From assembly GCF_030814835.1 (NCBI RefSeq), contig NZ_JAUSVS010000007.1:62001-126000 (forward strand): a stretch of DNA of 64,000 nucleotides. Reading direction: 5' to 3'. Position 1 is the first letter of the stretch. Every line of letters starts with the position of its first letter. Under the pieces are notes generated by a model that ran no database searches, was not told the origin of the DNA, and saw nothing but the letters and a program-made list of their open reading frames with translations. Positions 8,736-19,040 of the stretch are shown piece after piece. The stretch is from Caulobacter ginsengisoli (GTDB lineage: Bacteria > Pseudomonadota > Alphaproteobacteria > Caulobacterales > Caulobacteraceae). The position numbers and the translations under genes were made by a program.

Positions 8736-8738
8736 CGC

Positions 8739-9767
8739 TTAGGCCCTCCCCTTGCACAGGTCTAGGATGGCGTCGCCCATGGCGCCCAGGCTGGCCTGGC
8801 GCTCAACCGCGCCGATCTCGAAGGCCACCTTGGGCATACCATAGACCACACAGCTGTCGGCGTCCTGGCCCAGGGTATGACCCCCGGCCTCACGCATGGC
8901 TTTGAGGCCCTCGGCCCCGTCGCGGCCCATCCCGGTGAGGATGGCGCCGACGCCTCGCGCGCCGGCGGCCTGGGCCACGGAATTGAACAGCACGTCCACC
9001 GAAGGCCGGTGGCCGTTGACCGGGTCGCTGGCCGTCAGCTTGCAGCGCAGCGTGCCCGAACCGGTGACGCTCAGATGCGCGGCCCCGCCGGGCGCCAGCC
9101 AGACCTTGCCCGGCTCCAGCACGGCCCCGTCATGCGCCTCGGCCACCTGGGCGTCGGTGGCGCGGTCCAGGCGGGCGGCGAAGCTGGCGGTGAAGGTTGC
9201 GGGCATGTGCTGGGTGATGACGGTCGGCGGGCAGTTGGCCGGGAAGCGGGCGATCACCGTCAGCAGGGCCTCGACCCCGCCGGTGGAAGAGCCGATCGCC
9301 ACCACATGGCCGTTGGACTTGAAGGTCTCCGGCGCGCGGCGGCCGGCATTGGAGGGCATGTGCGCGCGCACCCGGGCCCGGGCGGCGGCCTTGACCTTGG
9401 CGGCCAGTTCGCTGAGGCCGGCCGAGCCCTCGTCCAGGCGGGTCGGCTTGGCGACGCAGTCGACGGCCCCGATTTCCAGGGCCCGCAGAGTCTCCTCGGC
9501 GCCGGCCTGGGTCAGGGTCGAGACCATGACCACGGGCATGGGCCGCAGTCGCATGATCCGTTCCAGGAACTCCAGCCCGCTCATGTTGGGCATCTCGATG
9601 TCCAGGGTGATGACATCGGGATTGAGCGCCTTGATGGCCTCGCGCGCTTCCAGCGGATCGCCGGCCGAGCCGATGACCTCGATGTCCGGATCACGCCGCA
9701 GGGTGGCGGTGATCAAGCCGCGCATGGTGGCCGAATCGTCGACGATCAGCACACGGATCTTGCTCAT
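8739..9767 (-). CDS. cheB: Chemotaxis methylesterase CheB
   Basis: A 342-residue CheB that removes methyl groups from MCP glutamates. The receiver domain has Asp56 in [13 protein letters not shown], followed by an Ala/Arg-rich linker. The catalytic methylesterase domain carries Ser in AIGSSTGG, His in VITQHMP and Asp in [11 protein letters not shown]. The start overlaps the cheR stop by 4 bp, so the two antagonistic enzymes are translationally coupled. Confidence 0.95.
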   Translation of the reverse strand: MSKIRVLIVDDSATMRGLITATLRRDPDIEVIGSAGDPLEAREAIKALNPDVITLDIEMPNMSGLEFLERIMRLRPMPVVMVSTLTQAGAEETLRALEIGAVDCVAKPTRLDEGSAGLSELAAKVKAAARARVRAHMPSNAGRRAPETFKSNGHVVAIGSSTGGVEALLTVIARFPANCPPTVITQHMPATFTASFAARLDRATDAQVAEAHDGAVLEPGKVWLAPGGAAHLSVTGSGTLRCKLTASDPVNGHRPSVDVLFNSVAQAAGARGVGAILTGMGRDGAEGLKAMREAGGHTLGQDADSCVVYGMPKVAFEIGAVERQASLGAMGDAILDLCKGRA

Positions 9768-10648
9768 GCCAGCACTCCCGGCACGCGCCAGGCGGTGAGG
9801 CCGTCACTGATGAAGGGGCTGCCCTCGTAGCCGACCCGCTCGGAGTGGCCGACATAGAGCCGGGCCCCCGGGTTGAGGATCGGGGCGAAACGCTTCCAGA
9901 CCCGCTCCTGGGTGGCGTCGTCGAAATAGATCACCACGTTGCGGCAGAAGATGGCGTCGAACCGGCCCTTCATCGGCCAGTCGCCGATCAGGTTGAGGGG
10001 CTGGACCCGGACCAGGTCGCGGACCTCCTGGGCCAGGCGCCACAGATGGCGGGCCTCGGGATCGCGTTCCAGCCAGCGCGACCGCATGGCGGCGGGAATG
10101 GCCTCGATCAGGTCTTCGGAATAGGTCGCGTTGCGGGCGGCGGCGACCATGTTGGGGTCGATGTCGGTGGCCAGGATCCGCACGTCCAGACGCCCGGCGT
10201 CCGGCAGGGTTTCCAGCAGGGTCAGGGCCATCGAATAGGGTTCCTGCCCGGAGGAGCAGGCGGCCGACCACAGGCGCAGCCGGCGACCGGCCCGCACGGC
10301 GGGGGCGAGAGGCTGCAGCACCTGGCTTTTCAGCAGGTCGAAGTGATGGGGTTCGCGGAAGAAGCGGGTGACGTTGGTGGTCAGGGCCGCCATCATCGCC
10401 TGGCGCTCGGCCAGCTGATCGGGCGCTTCGACCATGTCGCAATACTCGCGGAAGGTCGCCAAGCCCAGCGTGCGCAGACGCTTGGCCAGCCGGCTGTAGA
10501 CCAGCGTCGCCTTGCCTTCGGGCAGGGTGATGCCGGCCTCGCCGTAGAGCAGGGAGGCAATCCGCTGGAAGTCGTGGCCGGTGAAGGCGAACTCGCCCTC
10601 GACCAGCTTCGTCTCGTCCGCGCTGCGATAGACGCGCGCCGTGCTCAT
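9764..10648 (-). CDS. cheR: Chemotaxis methyltransferase CheR
   Basis: A 294-residue SAM-dependent methyltransferase acting on MCP glutamates. A helical N-terminal domain ([20 protein letters not shown]) precedes the CheR SAM domain: [51 protein letters not shown] and a C-terminal LYVGHSER. All family motifs are intact. It overlaps cheW by 4 bp and cheB by 4 bp. Confidence 0.95.
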   Translation of the reverse strand: MSTARVYRSADETKLVEGEFAFTGHDFQRIASLLYGEAGITLPEGKATLVYSRLAKRLRTLGLATFREYCDMVEAPDQLAERQAMMAALTTNVTRFFREPHHFDLLKSQVLQPLAPAVRAGRRLRLWSAACSSGQEPYSMALTLLETLPDAGRLDVRILATDIDPNMVAAARNATYSEDLIEAIPAAMRSRWLERDPEARHLWRLAQEVRDLVRVQPLNLIGDWPMKGRFDAIFCRNVVIYFDDATQERVWKRFAPILNPGARLYVGHSERVGYEGSPFISDGLTAWRVPGVLA

Positions 10649-11136
10649 GCGGCCAGCGCCTCCTGTTCGGGCAGCACGCGCTCCAGGGCGACCTGGCTGA
10701 TCATCCGTCCTTCGATGGAGATCAGGCCGCGCACGAAGCTGCGCACGCTGGCGCAGGCGACGTCGGGGGTCGGCTGGATCATGCCGGGATTGATGGTCAG
10801 GATGTCGGAGACCGCGTCGACCAGCAGGCCGATCAGGCGCTCGCCTTCCTTGATGACGATGATGACGCTGCGGGCCGAGGGCTCGATGGCCGGCAGGCCC
10901 AGCCGCTGGGCCAGGTCCATGATCGGCAGCACCGCGCCGCGCAGATTGATTACCCCGCGCATATAGGCCGGGGTCTGGGGCAGGGGCGTGGCCGGGGCCC
11001 AGCCGCGGATTTCCCGCACCGACATGATGTCGACGCAGAATTCCTGGTCGGAGATGTGGAAGGAGATCAGTTCGATCTGATCGCCGGTGGCGGTGTTGTC
11101 ATAAGCGGTCATTGGGGCGTTCATGGCGCTGGTCAT
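10645..11136 (-). CDS. cheW: Chemotaxis coupling protein CheW
   Basis: A 163-residue CheW adaptor linking MCPs to CheA. It has the two SH3-like subdomain signatures: [42 protein letters not shown], and [23 protein letters not shown] motif lies near the C-terminus. It follows cheA after 4 bp and overlaps cheR by 4 bp. Confidence 0.95.
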   Translation of the reverse strand: MTSAMNAPMTAYDNTATGDQIELISFHISDQEFCVDIMSVREIRGWAPATPLPQTPAYMRGVINLRGAVLPIMDLAQRLGLPAIEPSARSVIIVIKEGERLIGLLVDAVSDILTINPGMIQPTPDVACASVRSFVRGLISIEGRMISQVALERVLPEQEALAA

Positions 11137-11140
11137 GGGT

Positions 11141-13387
11141 TCATTCCGCCGCGATGAGTGCGGGATCGGGGGCGCGGCCGCCCTGGCGGCGCATGGCCAC
11201 CACGGCGTCGGGATCGAGGATCAGGGCGACGCGGCCGTCGCCCAGGATGGTGGCGGCGGCGATGCCCTCCACCTGGCGATAGTTGGACTCCAGGCTCTTG
11301 ATCACCACCTGGCGCTGGCCCTGGATGCCGTCGGCGACCAGGGCGGCCCGGCCGCCGTCTTCATTCTCGATCAGCAGCACCACGCCGTCGGCGGCGTTGA
11401 GCGGCGCGGCCCGGAAACCCAGCACATAGCCGATGTCGATCAGCGGCACGAAGCCGCCACGCACCGCCAGCACCGCGCCGGAGGGACCCAGGTTGCGGAT
11501 CTCCTCGGCCTTGGGCTTGAGGCTTTCGACAATGGCGGTCAGCGGGCAGACCAGGGTCTGGCCGGCGACGTCGATGACCATGCCGTCCAGCACCGCCAGG
11601 GTCAGGGGCAGGCTGAGGGTGAAGGTCGAGCCCTGGCCCGGCCGCGAGGCGATCGAGATGCGCCCGCCCAGGGCCTGGATCGAGCGGCGGACCACGTCCA
11701 TGCCCACGCCCCGGCCCGAAACGTCGGACACCTTGGCGGCGGTGGAGAAGCCCGGCAGGAAGATCAGGTTGTCGATCTCGTCGTCGGTCAGCTGGCTGTC
11801 GGGACCGATCAGCTCGCGGCTGATGGCGATGGCCTTGACCCGTTCGCGGTTGATGCCGGCCCCGTCGTCGGAAACCTCGATGACGATGCGGCCGCCGCGA
11901 TGCATGGCGGCCAGCTTGACCACGCCCTCGGCCGGCTTGCCGGCGGCGACGCGGACGTCGGGCGCTTCAAGACCGTGGTCGATGGCGTTGCGGATCATGT
12001 GGGTGATCGGGTCGCTCAGGCGCTCGATCACCGTCTTGTCGACCTCGGTGGCCTCGCCGTCGGTGACCAGCCGGACCTGCTTGCCGGTCATCGAAGCGGT
12101 TTCGCGGACCAGGCGCGGCATGCGCTGGAACACCGACTTCACCGGCTGGGCCCGGATGGCCATGACGCTTTCCTGGATCTCCCGGGTCAGCTGCTCCAGG
12201 TCGTCCAGGCCGGTGGCGACGCTGGACGAGGGGGCCAGGCCGCATTCGACCACCCGCTGGGCCAGCATGGCCTGGTTGATGACCAGCTCGCCGACCAGGT
12301 CGATCAGCTTGTCGATGCGTTCGGGGTCGACCCGGATGGTTGCCTGGGCCGCGAAGCCCTGGTTCGACTCGGCCGCCTTGGGAGCGGCGGCGGCGGCGGG
12401 CGCGGCCGGCGCGGCGGCAACCGCCCCGGCAGCCGCCGGCAGCGCATCCATCTCGGGGATGGGAGCCTCGGCCGCGGCCTTGGCCAGGATGGCGGCGATG
12501 TCGGGCATGGCGGGAGCCTCGGCGAGGTCATCGCCATCGGGGTCGTGAAGATCGTGCAGATCGTCCGTGAACGGCCGGATGATCAGGTCGCAGTCCGCCT
12601 CCACGAAGTCGAACACCTCGCGGATGGTCGTCTCGTCGGCGTCGGTGGTCAGGCGGGCGGTCCAGGAGAGGTAGGCGCCCTCGGCGTCCAGGTCTTCCAG
12701 GGCCGGCAGGCGGCTGTCGTCCAGGGTGACGGTCAGCAGGCCCAGCCGCTCCAGCTCGCGCAGGAAGAGGGCCGGTTCGTTGGCGTTGCGGTAGAGACTG
12801 GCGTGGGGCGTGAAGACGATTTCCCACTCGGCGTCGGCTGGCTCGTCCGCGACCGGAGCGTCATCGGGCAGCGCCACAGCCATCGGCGTGAAGCCGAATT
12901 CGTCGCCCCCAAGATCGCCAAGCTCATCGCCGCCGATGGCGATCGGCTGGGGCGTGAAGTCGGGGAAGTCGCCCTCGTCATCGGCCGGCGCGGCCAGGCC
13001 GTCGGGGTCGGTCAGGGCGGTCAGCTCGGCGGCCATGGCGGCCGTACGCCCCTCGTCGACCAGGTCGCCGCTCTGGGCGGCGTTGACATGGTCGGCCAGG
13101 ATGTCGGCGGCCCGCAGCAGGTCGGCGGCCAGGCTCTGGGTGGCCGGCACCTTGTTGGAGCGCACCGCGTCCATCAGGGTCTCGAAGACGTGGGCGAAGC
13201 GGACCAGGGCCTCGAAGCCGAACGCGCCGGCCCCGCCCTTGATCGAATGCACCGCGCGGAAGACCGCGTTCACGGTCTCCGCATCGCCCGAGCCGGCCTC
13301 CATGGCCAGCAGGCCATTCTCCAGGTCGGCGAGCAGCTCCTCGCATTCCTGGAAAAAGGTGCCTTTGATGATCTCGAGTTCGTCCAC
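11141..13387 (-). CDS. cheA: Chemotaxis histidine kinase CheA
   Basis: A 748-residue CheA. The N-terminal Hpt domain has phospho-acceptor His47 in [11 protein letters not shown] long acidic middle region (about 130-330) follows, then an Ala-rich linker, the dimerisation domain, and the kinase domain with the N-box [13 protein letters not shown]1 VSDDGAGIN, and GRGVGMDVV. The C-terminal P5 CheW-like domain is present. Longer than E. coli CheA (654) because of the acidic insert. It is the hub of the operon, relaying receptor signals to three CheY proteins and CheB. Confidence 0.95.
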   Translation of the reverse strand: MDELEIIKGTFFQECEELLADLENGLLAMEAGSGDAETVNAVFRAVHSIKGGAGAFGFEALVRFAHVFETLMDAVRSNKVPATQSLAADLLRAADILADHVNAAQSGDLVDEGRTAAMAAELTALTDPDGLAAPADDEGDFPDFTPQPIAIGGDELGDLGGDEFGFTPMAVALPDDAPVADEPADAEWEIVFTPHASLYRNANEPALFLRELERLGLLTVTLDDSRLPALEDLDAEGAYLSWTARLTTDADETTIREVFDFVEADCDLIIRPFTDDLHDLHDPDGDDLAEAPAMPDIAAILAKAAAEAPIPEMDALPAAAGAVAAAPAAPAAAAAPKAAESNQGFAAQATIRVDPERIDKLIDLVGELVINQAMLAQRVVECGLAPSSSVATGLDDLEQLTREIQESVMAIRAQPVKSVFQRMPRLVRETASMTGKQVRLVTDGEATEVDKTVIERLSDPITHMIRNAIDHGLEAPDVRVAAGKPAEGVVKLAAMHRGGRIVIEVSDDGAGINRERVKAIAISRELIGPDSQLTDDEIDNLIFLPGFSTAAKVSDVSGRGVGMDVVRRSIQALGGRISIASRPGQGSTFTLSLPLTLAVLDGMVIDVAGQTLVCPLTAIVESLKPKAEEIRNLGPSGAVLAVRGGFVPLIDIGYVLGFRAAPLNAADGVVLLIENEDGGRAALVADGIQGQRQVVIKSLESNYRQVEGIAAATILGDGRVALILDPDAVVAMRRQGGRAPDPALIAAE

Positions 13388-13405
13388 GGATAATCCGCCT
13401 TTAAA

Positions 13406-13771
13406 TCAGGCCGCGACGCGGCGGATGGCCTGGACCAGCTTTTCAGGATTGAACGGCTTGACGATCCAGCCGGTGGCCCCCGCGTCGCGGGCCCGGGCCT
13501 TCTTGTCCGGATCGCTCTCGGTGGTCAGCACCAGGATCGGCGTGCCGCGGTTGTCGGCGTCGTCCCGCACCGCCTCGATGAAGCCGAAGCCGTCGAGGTT
13601 GGGCATGTTGATGTCGGTGATGATGACATCGGGCCGTTCGCCGGCCAGCACGGCCAGGCCGTCGAGGCCGTCTACCGCCTCGACCACCCGGAAGCCGGCG
13701 CCGACCAGGGCCAGGCGCAGCATGTCGCGCATGGTCCTCGAGTCATCGACGGTCAAAATCGTCTGGATCAT
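13406..13771 (-). CDS. cheYI: CheY response regulator (first of cluster)
   Basis: A 121-residue single-domain receiver: ILTVDDSRTMRDMLRLAL, phospho-acceptor Asp53 in VIITDINMPNLDG, Thr in LVLTTES and Lys in IVKPF. It sits between the STAS protein (5 bp) and cheA (18 bp). Family length matches. It is a CheA phosphorylation target by context. Confidence 0.93.
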   Translation of the reverse strand: MIQTILTVDDSRTMRDMLRLALVGAGFRVVEAVDGLDGLAVLAGERPDVIITDINMPNLDGFGFIEAVRDDADNRGTPILVLTTESDPDKKARARDAGATGWIVKPFNPEKLVQAIRRVAA

Positions 13772-13776
13772 CCTCG

Positions 13777-14058
13777 TTACGCTCCGGTCAGGAAGGATTG
13801 CGACTCGGCGATGCCGAGCAGTTTCAGGCCGGCCCTAAGGTCCGGCGAAGGGTCGACAAGGCTCAGGGGCTGGCCATCGGCCTGCCACTGGCGTTCGGCG
13901 GACAGCAGGACCTGCAGGCCCAGGGCGCCCAAGCGCCGGACGGCCGAGCCGTCCAGGGTCGCGGGGGCGCCGCGGGCGGCGGCCAGCTGGTCGCGCAGCG
14001 ACTGGGCCGAGCGCATGTCCAGGGTCTCGGGCAGGGCGATGGTCTGGGTTTCGCTCAT
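13777..14058 (-). CDS. cheX: STAS-domain protein CheX of the che operon
   Basis: A 93-residue STAS (anti-sigma factor antagonist-like) protein: ALPETLDMRSAQSLRDQL, a GSAVRRLGALGLQVLLSA core and an SPDLRAGLKLLGI end. In Caulobacter the gene between mcpA and cheYI is called cheX; it is unrelated to the CheX phosphatase. The ATG at 14058 is chosen because it lies 2 bases after the MCP stop. The usual phosphorylatable Ser of STAS antagonists is replaced by Arg (VRRLGALG), which suggests a non-phosphorylated binding role. Confidence 0.8.
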   Translation of the reverse strand: MSETQTIALPETLDMRSAQSLRDQLAAARGAPATLDGSAVRRLGALGLQVLLSAERQWQADGQPLSLVDPSPDLRAGLKLLGIAESQSFLTGA

Positions 14059-14060
14059 GC

Positions 14061-15758
14061 TCAGAATTCTTCCCATTCATCGGCCAGCCCCTGGGCCGAG
14101 CCGCCGATCGCCTTGCGGCCGGGCGGATTGACGAAGGCGTTCAGCCGCTCGCGGGCGGTCAGCACCGGCGGCGGCGCGACGGGGCCGCGCGGCTGGTCGG
14201 GGTTCACCTGGGTGATGGCGGGGGTGCGGGGCGCGGGGATGGCGGCGCGCGGCGCGGGACGCGGGGCGGCCGGCGGGTTCGCCCGGCCGGTGTTGGCCCG
14301 ATCAGTGTTGGAATGGCTGAAGGTCGGCTGCTGGCGGGGGGCCCGCTGGGTTCCCACCGCGACGCCGGTGTTGAAGCGCTGGAGCAGCTGGGCCAGATCC
14401 CCGGCCTCCTCCTGCAGGGCGTGGGCGGCGGCGGTCGACTGCTCGACCATGGCGGCGTTCTGCTGCACCACCTGGTCCATCTGGTTGACGGCGGAGTTGA
14501 CCTGGCCAAGCCCGGTGGCCTGTTCCTGGGCCGAGGCGGCGATTTCGCTGACCACGGCGTTGATCTCGGCGACCTGGGTGACGATCTTGCCCAGCGCCGC
14601 CCCGGTCTCGCCGACCAGCGACACCCCGGCGCCGACCTGGCGGGTCGAGGCCGAGATCAGGGCCTTGATTTCCTTGGCCGCGTCGGCCGAGCGCTGCGCC
14701 AGGGCGCGGACTTCCGAGGCCACGACGGCGAAGCCGCGGCCGGCGTCGCCGGCCCGGGCCGCTTCCACCCCGGCGTTCAGGGCCAGCAGATTGGTCTGGA
14801 AGGCGATCTCGTCGATCACCCCGATGATGCGGCTGATCTGGTTGGACGAGCCTTCGATCTCGCTCATGGCGTCGATAGCCTTGCGGACCACCTCGCCGGA
14901 ATGCTCGGCGGCGGTCTTGGCCGAGCCGACCACGGCCCGGGCCTGTTCGGCGCCCTCGGCGGTGCGGCGGACCGTGGCGGTGATCTGGTCCAGGGCCGCG
15001 GCGGTCTCTTCCAGCGAAGCGGCCTGCTGTTCGGTGCGGCGGGAAAGGTCGTCGGCGGCGGCGTTGATGTCGGCCGAGCCGGCGCGCAGACCCCCGGTGG
15101 CGGCCGCCACCTGGCCCAGCAGCGACTGCAGCTCGCCCATGGCGGCGTTGAAGTCCTCGCGCAGCTTCTCATGGGCCGGCGGGAAGGCGGTGGAGATGCG
15201 ATAGGTCAGGTCGCCGGCCGACAGCCGGTCCAGCCCCTGGGCCAGGCCGTCGACGACCCGGCGCTGTTCGTCCTGCAGGCGCTGACGGTCCTGATCGTTC
15301 TGGGCGCGGCCGGCCTCGTCGCGGGCGCGGCTGTCGGCCAGGGCGGCCTCGACCTCCTGGCGCTTGGCCAGGCTGGCCTGCAGCGCCAGGGTGGCCCGGG
15401 CCAGGCGGCCGGCGTCATCCTTCTGTTCGGTATGGGAAATGGGGCCGTCGAGATCGCCGGCGGCCATCCGCTCCAGGCGCGAGGCCACCGCATGCAGCGG
15501 TCCGGCGATCGCCCCGGCCAGGCCGAAGCCGAACACCACCGACAGCACCACCGCGCCGCTGGCGAAATAGAACAGGGTGTGGGCCGAGCTCTGCAGGGCG
15601 GCCAGGTCGGCCGAGCCGGCGACCTTGGCCGCTTTGTCCAGGCCGATCATCAAGAGGCCGCTGAGCGCGGCGGTGGTCGCGCCCAGGCCGATCATCACCA
15701 GGGTGATGAGGCTGAGCTTTCCCTTGATCGGGGTGTCCTGAAAATACCAACGCAGCAT
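14061..15758 (-). CDS. mcpA: Methyl-accepting chemotaxis protein (McpA-like)
   Basis: A 565-residue receptor and first gene of the che operon. TM1 spans about 16-40 and TM2 about 65-88, with only about 25 periplasmic residues between them, so there is no large ligand domain. A HAMP domain follows ([18 protein letters not shown]), then coiled coils. The signalling tip has the strictly conserved [20 protein letters not shown]. The C-terminus is a variable Pro/Ala linker ending DEWEEF, which resembles the NWETF pentapeptide that tethers CheR and CheB. Confidence 0.94.
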   Translation of the reverse strand: MLRWYFQDTPIKGKLSLITLVMIGLGATTAALSGLLMIGLDKAAKVAGSADLAALQSSAHTLFYFASGAVVLSVVFGFGLAGAIAGPLHAVASRLERMAAGDLDGPISHTEQKDDAGRLARATLALQASLAKRQEVEAALADSRARDEAGRAQNDQDRQRLQDEQRRVVDGLAQGLDRLSAGDLTYRISTAFPPAHEKLREDFNAAMGELQSLLGQVAAATGGLRAGSADINAAADDLSRRTEQQAASLEETAAALDQITATVRRTAEGAEQARAVVGSAKTAAEHSGEVVRKAIDAMSEIEGSSNQISRIIGVIDEIAFQTNLLALNAGVEAARAGDAGRGFAVVASEVRALAQRSADAAKEIKALISASTRQVGAGVSLVGETGAALGKIVTQVAEINAVVSEIAASAQEQATGLGQVNSAVNQMDQVVQQNAAMVEQSTAAAHALQEEAGDLAQLLQRFNTGVAVGTQRAPRQQPTFSHSNTDRANTGRANPPAAPRPAPRAAIPAPRTPAITQVNPDQPRGPVAPPPVLTARERLNAFVNPPGRKAIGGSAQGLADEWEEF

Positions 15759-15960
15759 CTGCTAGCCCAAACTCCCCGCCGACGTCCCGCAATCGCGGCC
15801 CTGCATGTCAGTAGGGGTCGCTTAGTTAACGGCCTGTTGTCAGAGGCCCCCCAAGCAGCCCCCTGCGTCAAAATTCCTCACGGGGATCGGCCGTCGGGGC
15901 GCTGTTCCCCGAAATGAGGATACGGGCTTGGCGATAGCGGGTGGAACCGGGCGCGGCGGC
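15759..15960 (-). promoter_or_regulatory. Upstream region of the che operon
   Basis: This 202-bp gap upstream of the MCP gene must contain the che operon promoter. In reverse it carries GTTAACTAAG (around 15822-15831), with TTAAC/TTAA half-sites like those of the CtrA master regulator. A full TTAA-N7-TTAA pair is not seen, so CtrA control is only a suggestion. No coding sequence is evident. Confidence 0.3.
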
Positions 15961-16974
15961 TCAGGCGCCGGCGGCGCGGGGGTCCAGTCCGTCCCGCACC
16001 AGGGCGGCGAGGTAGTGAGCCAGGTTGGCGTAGTTGCGCTCCAGCGCCGCGACCATGGCCGGCTGGGCCAGGACCGTGCGGGAGACCACGATGCCGGCGG
16101 GCTCGCGCGTGCAGCGGCCGTCCTCGATCAGCTTCTGCACATAGCGGCGGGTGGTTTCGTAGGGCAAATCCAGGGACTGGGCCAGGGCATAGACGCTGAT
16201 CGGCCGGCGCAGCTCGTCCGGCGGGATGTCATTGATGCTGGCGTACTGCAGCGACAGATTGAGGTCGGTGTTCAGGGCCTGGACGTTGGCCTGGATGATG
16301 CCCAGGAAGACGATCCCCCGCACCAGATCGCCATCGGCGGCGTCGGCCAGCAGCTCGGCGGTGCGCAGGTAGAAGCTGTTGGTGGTGCGGGCGATGCGCC
16401 GCAGGGTGTTGGCCTGGGGCGGCCCGCTCACCGTGGCCAGGTGCGGCTTGCGGCCCGTCGTCGGCCGCGGTCCCAGCAGGTCCGGATAGGCCCCGACCTT
16501 GACCAGAATCTCCACGAACCGCCTCAGGCTGGCATGGAACTGCACGCTGGCCAGCCGCACCGGCGGGGCCTCCATGGCCGCCATCGGCACGATCACGCCG
16601 CGCTCGACCCGCAGGGCCTGGCCGCTGTCGATCAGCTTGGCGACATAGCGGCGAGTGGTCTCGTAGGGCAGGCGCAGGGACTGGGCCAGGGCATAGACGC
16701 TGACCGGATCGCGCAGGCTGTCGGGCGGCGGGGTCTCGGAACTGGCATAGGCCTGGGACAGTTCCGGGTCGGCGCTGAGCCGCCGGACATTGGCCTCGAC
16801 GATGCCCAGCCAGACCAGGCCCTTGATCAGATCGCCGTCCATCAGGCCGGACAGCAGGTTGGTGATCCGCAGGAAGAAGTCGGAGGTGATCCGCAGGGTC
16901 GCGCGCTGCACGTCCAGGCTGCCGGCCAGAGCGCTGGATTGGCCGGTGACAATGTCCTGGGCGGCGCTGTTCAC
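15961..16974 (-). CDS. Protein with two tandem winged-helix-like repeats
   Basis: A 337-residue protein of unknown function made of two similar halves. Each half has a long helix (DGDLIKGLVWLGIVEANVRRL; DGDLVRGIVFLGIIQANVQAL), then a near-identical HTH-like segment: VYALAQSLRLPYETTRRYVAKLI and VYALAQSLDLPYETTRRYVQKLI. This predicts a pseudo-dimeric DNA-binding regulator. The GTG at 16974 has AGGAG 11 bases upstream; ATGs at 16995 and 17043 are alternatives. It is transcribed in the same direction as the che operon but lies upstream of its promoter. Confidence 0.75.
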   Translation of the reverse strand: MNSAAQDIVTGQSSALAGSLDVQRATLRITSDFFLRITNLLSGLMDGDLIKGLVWLGIVEANVRRLSADPELSQAYASSETPPPDSLRDPVSVYALAQSLRLPYETTRRYVAKLIDSGQALRVERGVIVPMAAMEAPPVRLASVQFHASLRRFVEILVKVGAYPDLLGPRPTTGRKPHLATVSGPPQANTLRRIARTTNSFYLRTAELLADAADGDLVRGIVFLGIIQANVQALNTDLNLSLQYASINDIPPDELRRPISVYALAQSLDLPYETTRRYVQKLIEDGRCTREPAGIVVSRTVLAQPAMVAALERNYANLAHYLAALVRDGLDPRAAGA

Positions 16975-17101
16975 GGCGGAACGATCTCCTGGCATTCGAG
17001 ACGCCACATTACCGACCGCCGCGCGGCTGAACATGGGACCCATGGCCGCATGGAAAACCCGGTCGCGGAGGCCAGCCTTGACCTGAATCAAGCCGTCCCG
17101 A

Positions 17102-17377
17102 TCAGGGTTGACCAAGCGCGGCGGCCAGGGCCGCCTCATCCAGGCCCTCGATATCCAGCATCTTCAGCCTCGCCCCGGCCCCAGCGGCCAGGGTGACCGC
17201 CGAACGGGGGCGGCCCAGGGTCTTGGCGATGAGGGCGATCAGGGCCGCGTTGGCCGCCCCATCGACCGGGGGCGCCGCGACCCGGACCTTCAGATAGGCC
17301 CGGCCGGCGTCGTCCCGCGCCCAGCCCACAATCTGGTCACGCCCGCCCTTGGGGGTCAGGCGGACGGCCAGGCGCAC
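17102..17377 (-). CDS. DUF167 family protein (YggU-like)
   Basis: A 91-residue DUF167 protein: LAVRLTPKGGRDQI, LKVRVAAPPVDGAANAALIALIAKTLG, then GARLKMLDIEG. Members are small conserved proteins of unknown function that often follow yggT. The GTG at 17377 is chosen because the LTPKGG strand begins just after it and it lies inside the reading end of the yggT gene; a CTG at 17389 is another option. The gene runs beneath yggT in a different frame and begins 8 bp before its stop. Function not known. Confidence 0.85.
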   Translation of the reverse strand: MRLAVRLTPKGGRDQIVGWARDDAGRAYLKVRVAAPPVDGAANAALIALIAKTLGRPRSAVTLAAGAGARLKMLDIEGLDEAALAAALGQP

Positions 17378-17382
17378 AGGGG

Positions 17383-17700
17383 TCAGCGGCTCAGCAGTTG
17401 AGCCAGGGCGCCGATGCCGCCGGGCAGCAGATAGCGCCGCACGCCTTCGAGGATCAGGAAGGCGACCAGGAAGCTCAGGTCCACCCCGCCCAGCTTGGGC
17501 ATGAACCGCTGGATGGGCCGAACCATGGGCCGGGTGATCGCCTCGAGAAAATTGACGATCTGGAAGGCGACGGGGCTGTTCAGCCGGATGACCTCGAAGG
17601 CCACCAGCCAGCTGATCACCGCATAGACCACCATGCAGACGACCAGGAACAGCAGCAGGCCATCCAGGACGTGGTAGACGAATCCGAGAATGAAGTTCAT
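17383..17700 (-). CDS. YggT family membrane protein
   Basis: A 105-residue integral membrane protein with two hydrophobic regions (about 10-35 and 70-90). It carries the YggT signature: VVYAVISWLVAF, then NFLEAITRPMVRPIQRFMP with GVDLSFLVAF. Length is typical. YggT proteins are linked to osmotic or ion adaptation and to division-associated genes; the exact role is unclear. It is coupled with the DUF167 gene. Confidence 0.9.
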   Translation of the reverse strand: MNFILGFVYHVLDGLLLFLVVCMVVYAVISWLVAFEVIRLNSPVAFQIVNFLEAITRPMVRPIQRFMPKLGGVDLSFLVAFLILEGVRRYLLPGGIGALAQLLSR

Positions 17701-17823
17701 GGCCGGCTCCCGCTTTGGCCCGTTCTACCGGCCGCCGGGCGCCGGTGACAAGCGGTCCGCCCTGTTCGCCCGCCTTGACAGTTTGGGGCCTCACGCCTTA
17801 TCTCGCGCCTCCCTCCCTGGGAG

Positions 17824-17899
17824 GGGGCCGTAGCTCAGTTGGTAGAGCGCCTCGTTCGCAATGAGGAGGTCAGGGGTTCGACTCCCCTCGGCTCCACCA
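17824..17899 (+). tRNA. tRNA-Ala (anticodon CGC)
   Basis: A full cloverleaf. The acceptor GGGGCCG pairs with CGGCTCC and includes the G3-U70 pair that identifies alanine tRNAs. The D arm is GCTCAGTTGGTAGAGC, the anticodon loop TTCGCAA (CGC at 34-36), and the T arm GGGGTTCGACTCCCC. The CCA end is encoded (17897-17899). Confidence 0.97.
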
Positions 17900-18036
17900 G
17901 GGACTTCTGAAGGTCCCTGGCCCGGCTCGGTCCGCCTCCGCCGCCCGCGGGGCAATCACCACTTTATTTGTCCGCGCCCCGACATTCCCGCGCCCGCTCC
18001 GCCCCACCTGCGCTACCCTCCCCGCCAAGAGGGACC

Positions 18037-18939
18037 ATGGCCAAGAATATCGGGCAGGCGGAAGTCGATCGGTCCAACTGGCGGGGGCTCAAGCCGTTGC
18101 TGCGGGCTGCGTTGATGGTCCCGGGGGTCGGGGCCCTGATGCGGCGCGTCCTGCCGGCCGGCATGGCCGGAAGGATGCCGGTCGCCGCGCCCCAGGCCGT
18201 CTTCCGGGGCGAGGGCGATGTGGCGGTGATCCTGCTCGATCCGCGCGACTGCCAGGTGGCGGCCGAGCTGCATCGGCATGGCGGCCGGTTCGAGAGTCCG
18301 GCCGACCAACTGGTGATGCGGTTCGTGCAGGCCATCGCCCGGGAGACGGCGGTCTTCCTCGACATCGGCGCCTATACCGGGATCTTCGCCCTGTTGGCGG
18401 CCAGGGCCAATCCGGCCCTCAAGGCGGTGGCCTATGAGATCTTCCCGCCGACCCACCGCCTGCTGGTCCGCAACATCGCCGCCAACGGCCTCACCGCCCA
18501 GGTCGAGGCCCGGCTGCTGGGGCTGGCCGATGCGGTGGGCGAGATGACCATGCCCGGGCGTCTGAACACCGCCAGCCTGCCCTCGTCCCTGTCGCTGACC
18601 TCGCGGTTCGCGGGCGACATCACCGTCCCCCTCGACACCCTGGACCGGCAGACGGCGGGCCTGGCCGGGCCCATCGTGGTGAAGATCGATGTCGAGGGCC
18701 ATGAGCCGGCGGTGCTGGCCGGCGGCATGACCTTCCTGGCCCGGCATCATCCCGACATCATCGCCGAGGTGCTGCCCGGCGAGGGCGCCGACTTGCAGGC
18801 GGCGCTGGCCCCGCTGGGCTATGGCTTCTGGCACTTTACCGCCGAGGGGCTGGTGCGGCGGGCGGTGCTGGCCGGGGTGCGGGCCGAGCGGGACTGGCTG
18901 TTCACCCGCCGCGCCGACCCCAACAGCCTGCTGGCCTAG
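18037..18939 (+). CDS. FkbM family SAM-dependent methyltransferase
   Basis: A 300-residue protein. Residues 90-260 carry the FkbM fold: VFLDIGAYTGIFALLAARANP (SAM motif I), AYEIFPPTHRLLVRNIAANG, VPLDTLD, and KIDVEGHEPAVLAG, the family hallmark. FkbM enzymes O-methylate sugars or polyketides; the substrate here is unknown. The ATG at 18037 follows GAGGGA. No operon partner: it is separated from the convergent sulfotransferase by a hairpin element. Confidence 0.88.
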   Translation: MAKNIGQAEVDRSNWRGLKPLLRAALMVPGVGALMRRVLPAGMAGRMPVAAPQAVFRGEGDVAVILLDPRDCQVAAELHRHGGRFESPADQLVMRFVQAIARETAVFLDIGAYTGIFALLAARANPALKAVAYEIFPPTHRLLVRNIAANGLTAQVEARLLGLADAVGEMTMPGRLNTASLPSSLSLTSRFAGDITVPLDTLDRQTAGLAGPIVVKIDVEGHEPAVLAGGMTFLARHHPDIIAEVLPGEGADLQAALAPLGYGFWHFTAEGLVRRAVLAGVRAERDWLFTRRADPNSLLA

Positions 18940-19040
18940 AGCATTTCCCGCCTGGGATGGATCAGCCCTCCATGGCTGCCGGATTCACGCTTTCTGGGGC
19001 AGGAGTGTTCGATCATCCGCCGAGCCAGCCGCCTCGGTGA

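Noticed and set aside
11123..13393. A 756-codon plus-strand frame opposite cheA
   Set aside because: Antisense shadow of CheA with low-complexity composition and no domain.
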